Made by a program: the position numbers and the translations under genes. From positions 62,001-126,000 of the forward strand of contig CALVBW010000031.1 in the NCBI GenBank assembly GCA_944325945.1: a DNA stretch of 64,000 nucleotides, in the 5' to 3' direction. This stretch comes from Candidatus Gastranaerophilales bacterium (GTDB taxonomy: Bacteria; Cyanobacteriota; Vampirovibrionia; Gastranaerophilales; Gastranaerophilaceae). This document shows, piece by piece, positions 41,604 through 50,166 of this stretch (its first letter is position 1; each line of letters starts with the position of its first letter). The notes under the pieces are model-generated. The model was given only the letters and a program-made list of their open reading frames with translations. It had not been told where the DNA came from and searched no databases.

Positions 41604-42108
41604 GTTTATTTCCGTCGGTAAAATTGTGAACTTCCACGGGATTCAGGGGGAAGCTAAAATCGGGTTTTCTAAAAATCAGGAAGACTTTTTTCTGGCTTTA
41701 AAAGAAGTTTTCGTAAAAGTTCAAAATGATTACAAGCCCCTGAAAATAACCCGCTCAAGACTTCATAAGAATTTTGCGGTGGTAAAATTCGACGGAATAG
41801 ATTCGATTAATGATTTGCTGCCTTTGAAGGGAAATCTTTTGTTTGTGGAAGAGAGCACAATCAGAGAAAACCTCGACGAAGATGAGTTTTTGATTGATGA
41901 ACTTGTCGGGCTTGGCGTCGTGGATAAAGACGGCAAAAAGCTCGGGTTTGTAGTTGGAGTTTCCAATAACGGCGCAAATGATTTATTGTCTGTTAAAACA
42001 AAATCAGGAAGAATTTCTCTTGTGCCGTTTGTAAAAGCTATTGTAACGGATGTTGATTTAAAAGGGAAAAGGGTTACAATTAACAATCTGGAGGGGCTTT
42101 TGGAATGA
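41596..42108 (+). CDS. rimM: Ribosome maturation factor RimM
   Basis: 170 residues from ATG 41596, overlapping the previous stop; the longer in-frame start at 41452 reads through the previous gene. The N-terminal RimM domain has VGKIVNFHGIQGEAKIGF, and the C-terminal PRC-barrel domain has EDEFLIDELVGLGVVDKDG. RimM binds S19 and helps 30S assembly. Followed by trmD with a 4-bp overlap, the usual rimM-trmD order. Confidence 0.95.
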   Translation: MSKFISVGKIVNFHGIQGEAKIGFSKNQEDFFLALKEVFVKVQNDYKPLKITRSRLHKNFAVVKFDGIDSINDLLPLKGNLLFVEESTIRENLDEDEFLIDELVGLGVVDKDGKKLGFVVGVSNNGANDLLSVKTKSGRISLVPFVKAIVTDVDLKGKRVTINNLEGLLE

Positions 42109-42776
42109 GATTTGACGTTCTGACGCTTTTCCCTGAGATGATTACGGACTACTGCAGCCGGAGTATTATAAAACGGGCGCTGGAAGCGGGTGTTATCAGT
42201 GTGAATACAATTAACCCGCGCGATTTTACGCTTAATAAGCACAAAAAAGTCGACGATACCCCATATGGCGGCGGTGCGGGCATGGTTTTGATGCCTCAGC
42301 CTTATGTTGATGCTTATGAAAGCGTTGAAAAGCTCGAAAACTCAATTACGGTAATGCTTTCGCCGCAGGGTGAGCCTTTGAAAGAAAACCTTGTGAAAAA
42401 TCTTGCGGGATACGGTCAAATTATCCTGCTTTGCGGACATTATGAGGGTTTTGACGAAAGAATCAGAGAGATTATTAAGCCAAAAGAAATTTCACTCGGG
42501 GATTTTGTCCTGACAGGGGGCGAACTTCCTGCTTTGTGCATAATTGACGCTGTCAGCCGGAAGCTTGAGGGAACCTTAGGCAAAATTGAATCTGCATATG
42601 ACGACAGTTTTTCTGACGGCATGCTTGAATACCCCCAGTATACAAAGCCCAGAGAATACAGAAGTTTGAAAGTTCCGGAGGTTTTGCTCAACGGAAACCA
42701 CAAAGAAATTGAAGAATTCAGACAGGCTCAAAGACTAAAACGCACTAAAGAGAGACGTCCTGACCTGATGAATTAG
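42105..42776 (+). CDS. trmD: tRNA (guanine-N1-)-methyltransferase
   Basis: 223 residues. SPOUT-fold enzyme making m1G37. Signature parts: FDVLTLFPEMI at the start, DDTPYGGGAGMVL, LLCGHYEGFDERI and the SLGDFVLTGGELPA knot region. Length and motifs are complete. Its end overlaps the convergent 42745 gene by 32 bp. Confidence 0.97.
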   Translation: MRFDVLTLFPEMITDYCSRSIIKRALEAGVISVNTINPRDFTLNKHKKVDDTPYGGGAGMVLMPQPYVDAYESVEKLENSITVMLSPQGEPLKENLVKNLAGYGQIILLCGHYEGFDERIREIIKPKEISLGDFVLTGGELPALCIIDAVSRKLEGTLGKIESAYDDSFSDGMLEYPQYTKPREYRSLKVPEVLLNGNHKEIEEFRQAQRLKRTKERRPDLMN

Positions 42777-43233
42777 TCAAATGATTTGGTTTTCCGATAC
42801 CGAAACCGTCTTTAAAAAGCGTATATATACCGTAAATTCCGAGCGCTATACCGGAGCCTTTTGTGAGTTTGCGGCTTTTTGCAAATAATGCCGTAAGCCC
42901 CAGACCGAGCGGCACTACATCGTGGACAAGCATTGTGCCGATACCTTTGAAATATCCGATAATTGAATTTACAAAACCTCTGAAACGGTCATCCAATTCG
43001 AGTTTATAAATTCCGTTTTGAATATCTGCGACTGTTCTTGACGGTCTATCAATGCTCATTGTGTTTTCCAAAAAATATTGAGCGGCTTTTGCATTTTTGC
43101 TCTGAACTTCAATATCGGATCTTATTTTGCCGTAATTGTGAGCATCACGCACGATAAAATACAGTGCCGCAGCACCTGCGCCCCTTGCTAAATATTTACC
43201 GTAATTGGATTTTATCGCTGTAATTATGCTCAT
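42745..43233 (-). CDS. Unknown membrane-associated protein (162 aa)
   Basis: Not recognised. The N-terminal region (ARGAGAAALYFIVRDA) and a later Gly-rich segment (GLGLTALFAKSRKLTKGSGI) could be membrane helices. There is no signal peptide. The start overlaps the stop of the HEAT-like gene by 4 bp, so they are co-translated. Its 3' end overlaps trmD on the other strand. Confidence 0.65.
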   Translation of the reverse strand: MSIITAIKSNYGKYLARGAGAAALYFIVRDAHNYGKIRSDIEVQSKNAKAAQYFLENTMSIDRPSRTVADIQNGIYKLELDDRFRGFVNSIIGYFKGIGTMLVHDVVPLGLGLTALFAKSRKLTKGSGIALGIYGIYTLFKDGFGIGKPNHLTNSSGQDVSL

Positions 43234-44078
43234 GATTTTTTATCTTCCTTTTTCGGGGTATCTTTTACTTCAAATTCTTTTTTAACTGTTTGTCCTGACA
43301 TCTTGAGGAGTATCCGGCTTGCCTGAAGTGCGTCCTGTCCGTAACCGGAATCTGATTGCTGCATTTGCTGGAGAACTTGTTTTGTAAAATCATCACCTGT
43401 TACGGCTCTTGTGTCAAGCATTCCGAGTGCCAGAAATCTTACCGGCTGATATGGATCCTGAAGCATTTTGTTAATAAGGGCTGTCAGTGCTTTGTCGTCT
43501 TTTCTGGATTCATCCTCCTGAAGCCTTGCCGCAACTTCTTTTGCGCCCATTAACCTTATTTCTTTATCCTGACTGTTCAGATAGTTTTCAAGATTTTTTA
43601 TATAATCATCAGTTAATAAAACTATATTGCGTTTTTCGGTTTTCTTTTTTTCTTCTGTCTTTGTGGTTGTTGTATTTGTTGTGTTTGTCGTATTGGAAGA
43701 ACTTGCGTTGTTAGCGTTGGTATTTGTATTATTATTGCCGTTTTGCCCCCAATTATTTGTGTAATAACCTGAAGGATAACAGTTTGGAGCCTGATACTGC
43801 GGAGCATTAACGTTATAAACCGGTGCACCTCCCGGAACTCCGACAGACGGGTTAAAAATCTGGATATTTACGCCGGAATAATTCGGAACCTGCACCGTTT
43901 GATTTTGGGCAGGATATTGATACGCTGCCGGCTGTACAGGTGCTGTCGTTTGCTGCGCAGCTGTTGTCTGAACCGGCGGCTGAACAGAAACTGCAGGCTG
44001 TGTCGCATATTGCATCTGCGGTGCTGTACATTGCGTCTGTGCCGGTTGATATTGTTGTTGTCCTACAGGATTTTGCAT
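43230..44078 (-). CDS. Low-complexity plus HEAT-like repeat protein (282 aa)
   Basis: Residues 1-120 are rich in Gln, Pro, Ala, Val and Asn with no signal peptide. Residues about 118-145 form an Asn/Thr/Ser linker, followed by a Lys/Glu stretch. Residues about 155-265 contain two or three HEAT-like helix pairs (IRLMGAKEVAARLQEDESRK, VRFLALGMLD). The composition suggests a scaffold. It is similar in its repeat pattern to the 16372-16740 protein. The ATG follows AAAGGTAG. Confidence 0.65.
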   Translation of the reverse strand: MQNPVGQQQYQPAQTQCTAPQMQYATQPAVSVQPPVQTTAAQQTTAPVQPAAYQYPAQNQTVQVPNYSGVNIQIFNPSVGVPGGAPVYNVNAPQYQAPNCYPSGYYTNNWGQNGNNNTNTNANNASSSNTTNTTNTTTTKTEEKKKTEKRNIVLLTDDYIKNLENYLNSQDKEIRLMGAKEVAARLQEDESRKDDKALTALINKMLQDPYQPVRFLALGMLDTRAVTGDDFTKQVLQQMQQSDSGYGQDALQASRILLKMSGQTVKKEFEVKDTPKKEDKKS

Positions 44079-44197
44079 AATACTACCTTTTCACTAACTA
44101 ATTAAATAAAGTATAAAACTTTTAATTTATTGCTATTTTTTGAAATATTTTAAGAAATATTACGTGATTTTATTTAATTTATTAAAGGGGATATAAT

Positions 44198-44782
44198 GTG
44201 ATTATGGATAATTACGAAAAGAATTATTTATCACAGCGTCCTGAAATGTGTGTAAGATGCGGCTTATGCTGCAGGGTTGCAACAACGACAACCCCGTATA
44301 AAAAATTACTGGAAATGCGTGATGCGGGAGATGAGGGCGCGATTGATTTTTTAAGCGTATTTGAGCCTTATGAATCCATTGAGGCGGCAAGAAAGGTTTC
44401 CGCGCCGACCGTTGACAATATTATCAACAGTCTGAAAGCGGACGGGAATTATAAAGAAGAAGATATGACATTTTACAAATGCAAGTATCTTGATGATAAT
44501 AATTTATGCACAAGATATGACACAAGACTTGCGCTTTGCAAACATTTTCCGGCATCTCCGTGGGCAATTGTTCCGCCGGGGTGCGGATATGAGGGCTGGC
44601 TTTTTGTAAAACGCGAAGAAACCAAACAAAAAATCCGCAAAATTAAAGAGGAACTTCTGGAATTGCAGCTTTTGAAAAAGAAAACAACTTCCCCTGATAT
44701 TCAGCTCAAAATTGCCTCCGTTGAGAAAAAAATGCTTGCAAATATTGAACTTTACAAAAAATACGGTTCCGAAAACTGGTAG
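44198..44782 (+). CDS. YkgJ-family cysteine-cluster protein
   Basis: 194 residues from GTG 44198, 7 nt after AAAGGGGA; ATG 44204 is the alternative. The N-terminal CVRCGLCCRV cluster and later CKYLDDNNLCTRYDTRLALC and CGYEGW cysteines are the pattern of the YkgJ/UPF0153 zinc- or iron-chelating family. The C-terminal 45 residues form a charged coiled coil. Function unknown, probably metal binding. Confidence 0.8.
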   Translation: MIMDNYEKNYLSQRPEMCVRCGLCCRVATTTTPYKKLLEMRDAGDEGAIDFLSVFEPYESIEAARKVSAPTVDNIINSLKADGNYKEEDMTFYKCKYLDDNNLCTRYDTRLALCKHFPASPWAIVPPGCGYEGWLFVKREETKQKIRKIKEELLELQLLKKKTTSPDIQLKIASVEKKMLANIELYKKYGSENW

Positions 44783-44783
44783 A

Positions 44784-47282
44784 TTAAGCTTTTGTCTTTA
44801 TGTTCATCAATTTAGTTTTGTAAAAATCCGTATTAATATTCAATTTTGTGCCGATATCAAGCAGCATATTAATGAATTCTTTATCTTTTGACCTGCCGGT
44901 TTTGATGTAATTATCAATGATATCGCCGATTTTGTGGTAAATTCTGTTGAAGTAGATATTCTGTGCTTCCGCAATATCAATTTCAAGGTCAAGTTTTTCG
45001 ACATTGTCAAAGATTTCCAACAGAACTTCTGCCTGCTGGCTTTCGAAACTCTGGGCAAGACGGATGGTATTTTGCTGAATTTTCTTTGCAAAAATACTGT
45101 TAGAAGGTGTTCTGTCTAATTTTATACCCATTTTTTTAGCTTCATAATTTATGTCAAAAGCCTGCTGCAAAATTGCCGGATCCACAAAGCCGCCTGAGTG
45201 TGCAACAAGGTCGTTGAATTTGCGACTGAGGGTGTAGGTGGCGGCAATTTTGAATTCATCCGGAATTGCCAGCCCGAGATTTTGCATATGATAAATTGAG
45301 CCTTTGCCTTCGTCATACATGTCTTTATAGGTTTGCGCGAATTTTTCGAGTTTACCTTTGAGCATAATTTGAAGGATTTTGCGGCGTTCTTCAATAAATA
45401 TGTCTTTAAGCGTAAAGTATTCTTTGCCGAAGTTTTCGTCCAGCGCGCGGATAATTTCCGTCAAAGGATTAAGCATAAATGTCTTTATCAAGTCGGTTTT
45501 GACCGTATTATAGGCGCTTTCGTCGGAATATTCCTTGATCGCGCAATGGAAGTCTCCGCCTGAAAATTGGACAAGCGCAAAAATCTGATTTACGCTCTCA
45601 AGCGTTATGCGGGATTGGAGTTCCGTATGCCCCACAATGAATGTAGATGTGCCTTTTTGAACCTTTTGATAGTCATAACATTTGATTTTGTAGCAGTAAA
45701 CATTTTCCTCATCGCCAAAATCTTCATACAGCGACGAAATCGCCCACAAACTCGCAACCTGTTTCGGGGTTACGACGGACGGTTTTACAAATCTTTCATA
45801 GATGTCTTTTCCCGTGCCGTATTCTTGAATATTGCTTTTAGCTTCACTCAGAATTTCCAAAAATTTCTTCTCAAAATTCTGTTTTGTGAAATAAGCCGCC
45901 AATTGCATTGCACGGGCTGCATATTTCATAATCTGCACGGTTTCAATTCCGGAAATTTCGGAGAAGAACCAGCCGCAGCTCGTGTACATCAAAAGTGCCT
46001 GACGCTGGATTTCCAACAATTTCATCCCGCGGACTTTATCTTCGTCGCTAAGGTCAGACAAAAAGTATTTGCTCTGGAATTTTTTGATATTAGCTTCCGT
46101 TCTGGACAAAATTACGTCAATGTAGTTGTTGCGGACTTCCCACACGTCTGTGTTAAAGTATTTCGGGCCTTCCTTTTCGTATACTTTTATAAGTTCATCC
46201 CTCAAATAGTCAAGCGCATCACGCAAAGGCTTTCTCCATTTCTGGTTCCAGCCGGGGTGTCCGCCTGTTGAACAGCCGCAATCCTCGCACCATCTGCCGA
46301 CTCCGTGAAAACAGCTCCATGATGATGCCTGTTTTATCTCTGCTTCGTAGTCGCTTCTGTATTTGTCTAAATATGCTGCGTAATTGGTTATTTTAAATCC
46401 TTCATCTTCAGCTCTGACCTTTAAAACGTATGAAAGCGCCATATCGCCGAATTTTGTATGATGCCCGTAGCTTTCGCCGTCGGTTGCGATATTTACAATC
46501 TGCGGATAATTTCTTGTGTCGGAAACCCCTTCTTTCAAACGTTTTATAAATTTGTTACCGTCTTTTAAAAGCTCGTCAAATGCAACAGAGCGTGAAATTG
46601 CTCCGTCGTAGAAAAATAATGCAATTGATTTTCCGGGAGCTGACTTTATTTTGTAATTATAAGAACGAGCCGGATCAATATTACCCCAGCTTACGTCAGT
46701 CCATTCTTTGTCTTTCGGGCCTTTGATTTTCAGTGCCTGATAAGGTGAAAGCACGGTGAATTTTATCCCGTTTTCTTCGAGAACCCTCAAAGTGTCGTCA
46801 TCAACGGCGGTTTCCGCAAGCCACATGCCTTCCGGTTTTCTGCCGAAACGGTATTCAAAATCTCTTATGCCCCACTTAACTTGAGTTTGTTTGTCCTGTT
46901 CGTTTGCAAGCGGCATAATCATGTGGTTATAGACCTGCGCCATGGCGTTTCCGTGCCCGTCATTCAGGTCTATGCTTTCAATATCCGCTTTTATTATCCT
47001 CTCATATGTGAGCGGCGCATACTGTTCCATCCACGACAAAAGCGTCGGGCCGAAGTTGAAGCTCATCAATGAATAGTTATTAACAACGTCAAGAATTCTG
47101 TTACGGTTATCAACAATTTTGGACACCGAATTCGGGTTGTAGCATTCTTTTGTAATCCTTTCATTCCAGTCGTGGAAAGGCAGCGCGCTGTCTTGAAGTT
47201 CTATTGCCTCAAGCCACGGGTTTTCCCTCGGCGGCTGGTAAAAGTGACCGTGTATTGTTAAAAACTTTTCATTATCTGCCAT
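44784..47282 (-). CDS. Glycoside hydrolase family 57 protein with DUF3536
   Basis: 832 residues. GH57 motif 1 is HGHFYQPPRENPW near residue 11. The catalytic nucleophile glutamate is in GMWLAETAVDDDTL near 155, and the acid aspartate region is IATDGESYGHH near 265. The C-terminal half matches the DUF3536 extension, including many aromatic helices. GH57 enzymes act on alpha-glucans (amylase, branching or 4-alpha-glucanotransferase). No signal peptide, so it probably acts on stored glycogen in the cytoplasm. The stop faces the YkgJ-like gene 1 bp away. Confidence 0.9.
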   Translation of the reverse strand: MADNEKFLTIHGHFYQPPRENPWLEAIELQDSALPFHDWNERITKECYNPNSVSKIVDNRNRILDVVNNYSLMSFNFGPTLLSWMEQYAPLTYERIIKADIESIDLNDGHGNAMAQVYNHMIMPLANEQDKQTQVKWGIRDFEYRFGRKPEGMWLAETAVDDDTLRVLEENGIKFTVLSPYQALKIKGPKDKEWTDVSWGNIDPARSYNYKIKSAPGKSIALFFYDGAISRSVAFDELLKDGNKFIKRLKEGVSDTRNYPQIVNIATDGESYGHHTKFGDMALSYVLKVRAEDEGFKITNYAAYLDKYRSDYEAEIKQASSWSCFHGVGRWCEDCGCSTGGHPGWNQKWRKPLRDALDYLRDELIKVYEKEGPKYFNTDVWEVRNNYIDVILSRTEANIKKFQSKYFLSDLSDEDKVRGMKLLEIQRQALLMYTSCGWFFSEISGIETVQIMKYAARAMQLAAYFTKQNFEKKFLEILSEAKSNIQEYGTGKDIYERFVKPSVVTPKQVASLWAISSLYEDFGDEENVYCYKIKCYDYQKVQKGTSTFIVGHTELQSRITLESVNQIFALVQFSGGDFHCAIKEYSDESAYNTVKTDLIKTFMLNPLTEIIRALDENFGKEYFTLKDIFIEERRKILQIMLKGKLEKFAQTYKDMYDEGKGSIYHMQNLGLAIPDEFKIAATYTLSRKFNDLVAHSGGFVDPAILQQAFDINYEAKKMGIKLDRTPSNSIFAKKIQQNTIRLAQSFESQQAEVLLEIFDNVEKLDLEIDIAEAQNIYFNRIYHKIGDIIDNYIKTGRSKDKEFINMLLDIGTKLNINTDFYKTKLMNIKTKA

Positions 47283-47304
47283 ACTTAACTCCGTTTATTT
47301 GTTT

Positions 47305-47826
47305 TTATTTGGTTTCAGATGCTTTTTGGGATGTTGGTGTTTCTTCTTTTGGTTTTTGGGTCAAAACCGTGAATTTCTCCGCGTCCATCCATACATCGCC
47401 TAATGCCGTGGAAAATACTTTTCCGCTGAATTCAATTTCGTCGCCTGCATTAAGGTCAATGTGTTTTTCTGCTTCCGTGCGTTTTAAGAATATTTTCATT
47501 TCGGAAAGCGGGATGTTGTGGTCGGTTATATCAGGTCTTTGGATTAAAAATGTTATGTAATCCTCGGAACTTCTCATTGCTGGTGCATAATCAAGCCCCA
47601 GCGTTGAAAATTTATCGAATTTTCCCTTGACCGTTATAAAGTTATTCAAATATTTTGACGGCGCCGCAACTACATCCAGCGCGTTCACCGTTGTATAAAC
47701 CTGAGCCTGCTGCGTTTGCTGAGCCTGCTGAGGTTTTGCCTGAGGCGCTGTCTGAGGTGCTGCTATTACTATTGTGTTTATTGCTAATGCCGCTGTTATT
47801 ATTAATACTTTTACTATATTTTTCAT
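47305..47826 (-). CDS. Exported OB-fold-like protein (173 aa)
   Basis: Signal peptide at about 1-22 (VKVLIITAALAINTIVIAA), then a Gln/Ala/Pro-rich linker (23-42). The main domain (about 45-155) has a beta pattern with FITVKGKFDKFSTLGLDYAP and DEIEFSGKVF, suggesting an OB-fold. A Lys/Thr/Ser tail ends the protein. Function unknown. AAAAGGGGATA precedes the ATG; co-transcription with the GH57 gene downstream (22-bp gap) is likely. Confidence 0.7.
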   Translation of the reverse strand: MKNIVKVLIITAALAINTIVIAAPQTAPQAKPQQAQQTQQAQVYTTVNALDVVAAPSKYLNNFITVKGKFDKFSTLGLDYAPAMRSSEDYITFLIQRPDITDHNIPLSEMKIFLKRTEAEKHIDLNAGDEIEFSGKVFSTALGDVWMDAEKFTVLTQKPKEETPTSQKASETK

Positions 47827-47887
47827 AATCTATATCCCCTTTTCTTATATTCTATCACAATAATTATTTTTTGGTAACTAGCCGGGG

Positions 47888-48080
47888 AAATAAATTAGGG
47901 AATAAGTGAATAAGTAAATAAGGAAATAAGTGTTATATAAAAAGCAATCTTGGAAAAATTCCGCTCTGCCAAAGGCAGGACAACATACTGGATGCTGGAC
48001 ATCCCTACAGGTCATCCCGTTCAGATTAATCTATGATACAACTTATTCCCCTATTCCCTTATTACCTTATTTACTCATTC
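47888..48080. mobile_element. AATAAG-flanked MITE-like element, copy 4, with nested insertion
   Basis: Left octamers GAATAAGT, GAATAAGT, AAATAAGG, AAATAAGT; core as in the other copies but interrupted by about 54 bp (around 47969-48022) starting TGCCAAAGGCAGGACAACAT, part of which resembles 61382-61400 in reverse complement. The right arm is CTTATTCC, CCTATTCC, CTTATTAC, CTTATTTA. It fills most of the 344-bp gap before pckA. Confidence 0.8.
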
Positions 48081-48083
48081 CAT

Positions 48084-48121
48084 CCCCCCCCCTTGTCGCA
48101 AATTTTTGTTTGTGGTACGCT
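48084..48121 (+). promoter_or_regulatory. Promoter with poly-C tract for pckA
   Basis: C9 (48084-48092) directly against TTGTCG (48093-48098), 17 bp, TACGCT (48116-48121) with TGG in front. The leader of about 45 nt ends in AAAAAGGAGATATATCT before ATG 48171. Confidence 0.6.
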
Positions 48122-48170
48122 CGTTGTGTGTGGCTGAAATTAAATTAGCTGTAAAAAAGGAGATATATCT

Positions 48171-49832
48171 ATGACAACAAAAGAATTCTTTACAAATTCA
48201 GAAGAATTGAAAAAGATGATGTCAGCTGCCCGTGCAACTATCACGGCACCGTTTTTCGGAAACAATGTTGAGGAAGTCAAATCCGTTTCCGAAGCTTACA
48301 AACTGGCAAAATCAAGTCCCGGAACTATTGAACTTACAGGCATGCCTGTATATAAACCGGAAAAAATCGGCTTACCGCAGGGCGCAAATCAACTGCTCTT
48401 TAACGACGGTACTGTCGTCGGCAGATGCGCTGCCGCCAGAAAAATCGTCGGCGAACCTAACTGCGATTTGAAATACTTATTGCCGATTATCCGTGAAGCA
48501 ATTTACCAGACACGTGACAGATTAATGTATAAAACCGAAGTTGTTGTCGGTCTGGAAGAAGATTTTATGGTAAAAGCTCACCTGATGATTCCGGAAGGCT
48601 TTGAAAATATTATGTATTCCTGGATGCTGAACTTCCAGTATATTAATGAAAAATACGCCAATATGTATTCAGACTCCCGTGCATTGCCGGACGGCGATAT
48701 CTACGTATTTTCAGACCCTGACTGGACTCACCCAGACTTCCCGTACGGTTTGACTTTCTTTGATCCGGAACACAACTGCGCGGCCATCTTGGGTATGAGA
48801 TATTTCGGTGAGCACAAAAAAGGCACCCTGACACTTGCATGGGGATGTGCCGCACGTAACGGTTATGCATCATGCCACGGCGGTATGAAACGCTACAACC
48901 TTGATAACGGTAAATCCTTCCAGGTTGCCGTGTTCGGACTTTCAGGTTCAGGCAAATCAACCATTACCCACGCAAAACACAATAATAAATACAATATCAC
49001 CGTTCTTCACGATGATGCGTTTATTATTAACGTTCATGATAAATACACAATCGCGCTTGAGCCGGCTTATTTTGACAAAACCGCCGACTATCCTATCGGC
49101 TGCGACGACAATAAATATATCTTAACCCAGCAAAACGCAGGCGCAATCCAGCTTGCTGACGGAAAAGTCGTTTCAGTTACCGAAGATATCAGAAACGGCA
49201 ACGGCCGCGCTGTTAAATCAAAACTCTGGTCACCGAACAGAGTCGACAGAATTGATCAGCCGATCAACGCTATTTTCTGGCTTATGAAAGACCCGACAAT
49301 TCCTCCTGTATTGAAATTGTCAGGCGCTTCACTCGGTTCTGCTATGGGTGCAACCCTCGCTACAAAACGTTCTTCCGCTGAAAGACTTGCCGCAGGCGTT
49401 GACCCGAATGCGCTGGTTGTTGAACCTTACGCTAACCCGTTCAGAGTTTACCCGTTAGAGGTTGACTATACAAGATTTAAACAGTTAATCGCTGACGGCG
49501 TTGACTGCTATATCTTGAATACGGGCGAATTTATGGGAACTAAAGTTCAGCCGAAACATACTCTCGGTATTATTGAGGCTATTGTTGAAGGCACTGCTAA
49601 ATTCCATAAATGGGAAAACTTCTCAGATATCGAAATTATGGATATCGACGGATTTGACGCATCATTCTCCAACAAAGAATATGCAGCTCAGTTTGTTGCC
49701 CGTATGAACGACAGAATTGAGTTTGTTAAATCAAGAGAAACCGAAAAAGCAGGCATCGACAAGCTTCCGGCTGATGCTTTACAGGCTCTTGAAGCTGTTG
49801 TTAAAGAAGCAACCTCTCTTACCAGAGTATAA
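48171..49832 (+). CDS. pckA: Phosphoenolpyruvate carboxykinase (ATP)-like
   Basis: 553 residues. The kinase-1a P-loop FGLSGSGKST is at residues 255-264, and the kinase-2 type metal motif VLHDDAFIIN follows about 25 residues later. The domain order and length agree with ATP-dependent PEP carboxykinase (oxaloacetate plus ATP to PEP, or the reverse in fermenters). It is divergent from the E. coli type: kinase-2 has HDDAF rather than GDDEH, so the name rests on overall layout. Strong ribosome binding site and terminator suggest high expression. Confidence 0.75.
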   Translation: MTTKEFFTNSEELKKMMSAARATITAPFFGNNVEEVKSVSEAYKLAKSSPGTIELTGMPVYKPEKIGLPQGANQLLFNDGTVVGRCAAARKIVGEPNCDLKYLLPIIREAIYQTRDRLMYKTEVVVGLEEDFMVKAHLMIPEGFENIMYSWMLNFQYINEKYANMYSDSRALPDGDIYVFSDPDWTHPDFPYGLTFFDPEHNCAAILGMRYFGEHKKGTLTLAWGCAARNGYASCHGGMKRYNLDNGKSFQVAVFGLSGSGKSTITHAKHNNKYNITVLHDDAFIINVHDKYTIALEPAYFDKTADYPIGCDDNKYILTQQNAGAIQLADGKVVSVTEDIRNGNGRAVKSKLWSPNRVDRIDQPINAIFWLMKDPTIPPVLKLSGASLGSAMGATLATKRSSAERLAAGVDPNALVVEPYANPFRVYPLEVDYTRFKQLIADGVDCYILNTGEFMGTKVQPKHTLGIIEAIVEGTAKFHKWENFSDIEIMDIDGFDASFSNKEYAAQFVARMNDRIEFVKSRETEKAGIDKLPADALQALEAVVKEATSLTRV

Positions 49833-49837
49833 AAACG

Positions 49838-49868
49838 AAAAAAACGGGCTTTTTGTCCGTTTTTTTTC
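49838..49868 (+). terminator. Terminator of pckA
   Basis: ACGGGC-loop-GTCCGT followed by nine T, six bases after the pckA stop. Confidence 0.85.
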
Positions 49869-49872
49869 TCAT

Positions 49873-49907
49873 AAAAAAAGCCGTCCTTTCGGGGGCGGCT
49901 CTTTTTG
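49873..49907 (-). terminator. Terminator of the ferredoxin gene
   Basis: AGCCGCCCCCGAAAGGACGGCT hairpin on the minus strand (one mismatch), followed by seven T. Confidence 0.8.
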
Positions 49908-49922
49908 TTATTATGTTTGAAA

Positions 49923-50099
49923 CTATTCGATTTCAATAACGCCGACAGGGCAAGAATCAGCAGCTTCTTTTACTGCATCCATGTTATCAGCAACTGCTGC
50001 TTCGTTTACTGTTGCGGTGTCTTCTACTTTAAATACTGCATCGCAAATTGATTCGCAAGCGCCGCATCCGATGCATCCGTCATTAATTTTTACTGTCAT
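49923..50099 (-). CDS. 4Fe-4S ferredoxin (58 aa)
   Basis: Short ORF read directly: it starts MTVKINDGCIGCGACESIC and ends SCPVGVIEIE. Cluster ligands are Cys9, Cys12, Cys15 and Cys50 (before Pro). Cys19 is an extra cysteine as found in Thermotoga-type ferredoxins. It carries a single 4Fe-4S cluster and transfers low-potential electrons in anaerobic metabolism. AAGGAGAAA precedes the ATG. It converges with pckA. Confidence 0.92.
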   Translation of the reverse strand: MTVKINDGCIGCGACESICDAVFKVEDTATVNEAAVADNMDAVKEAADSCPVGVIEIE

Positions 50100-50166
50100 T
50101 TCATTTTCTCCTTATTTATTTTTACACGCGGAATCTTTTCCGCAAATTTATTATAAAACAAAAAAT

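Noticed and set aside
43487-44105. Plus-strand ORFs over the HEAT-like gene
   Set aside because: Compositions rich in Cys, Leu and Arg are antisense shadows of the Gln/Ala/Thr-rich minus-strand gene.
48232-48471. Second coding frame inside pckA
   Set aside because: Shadow frame of a strongly coding gene, with no start signals.
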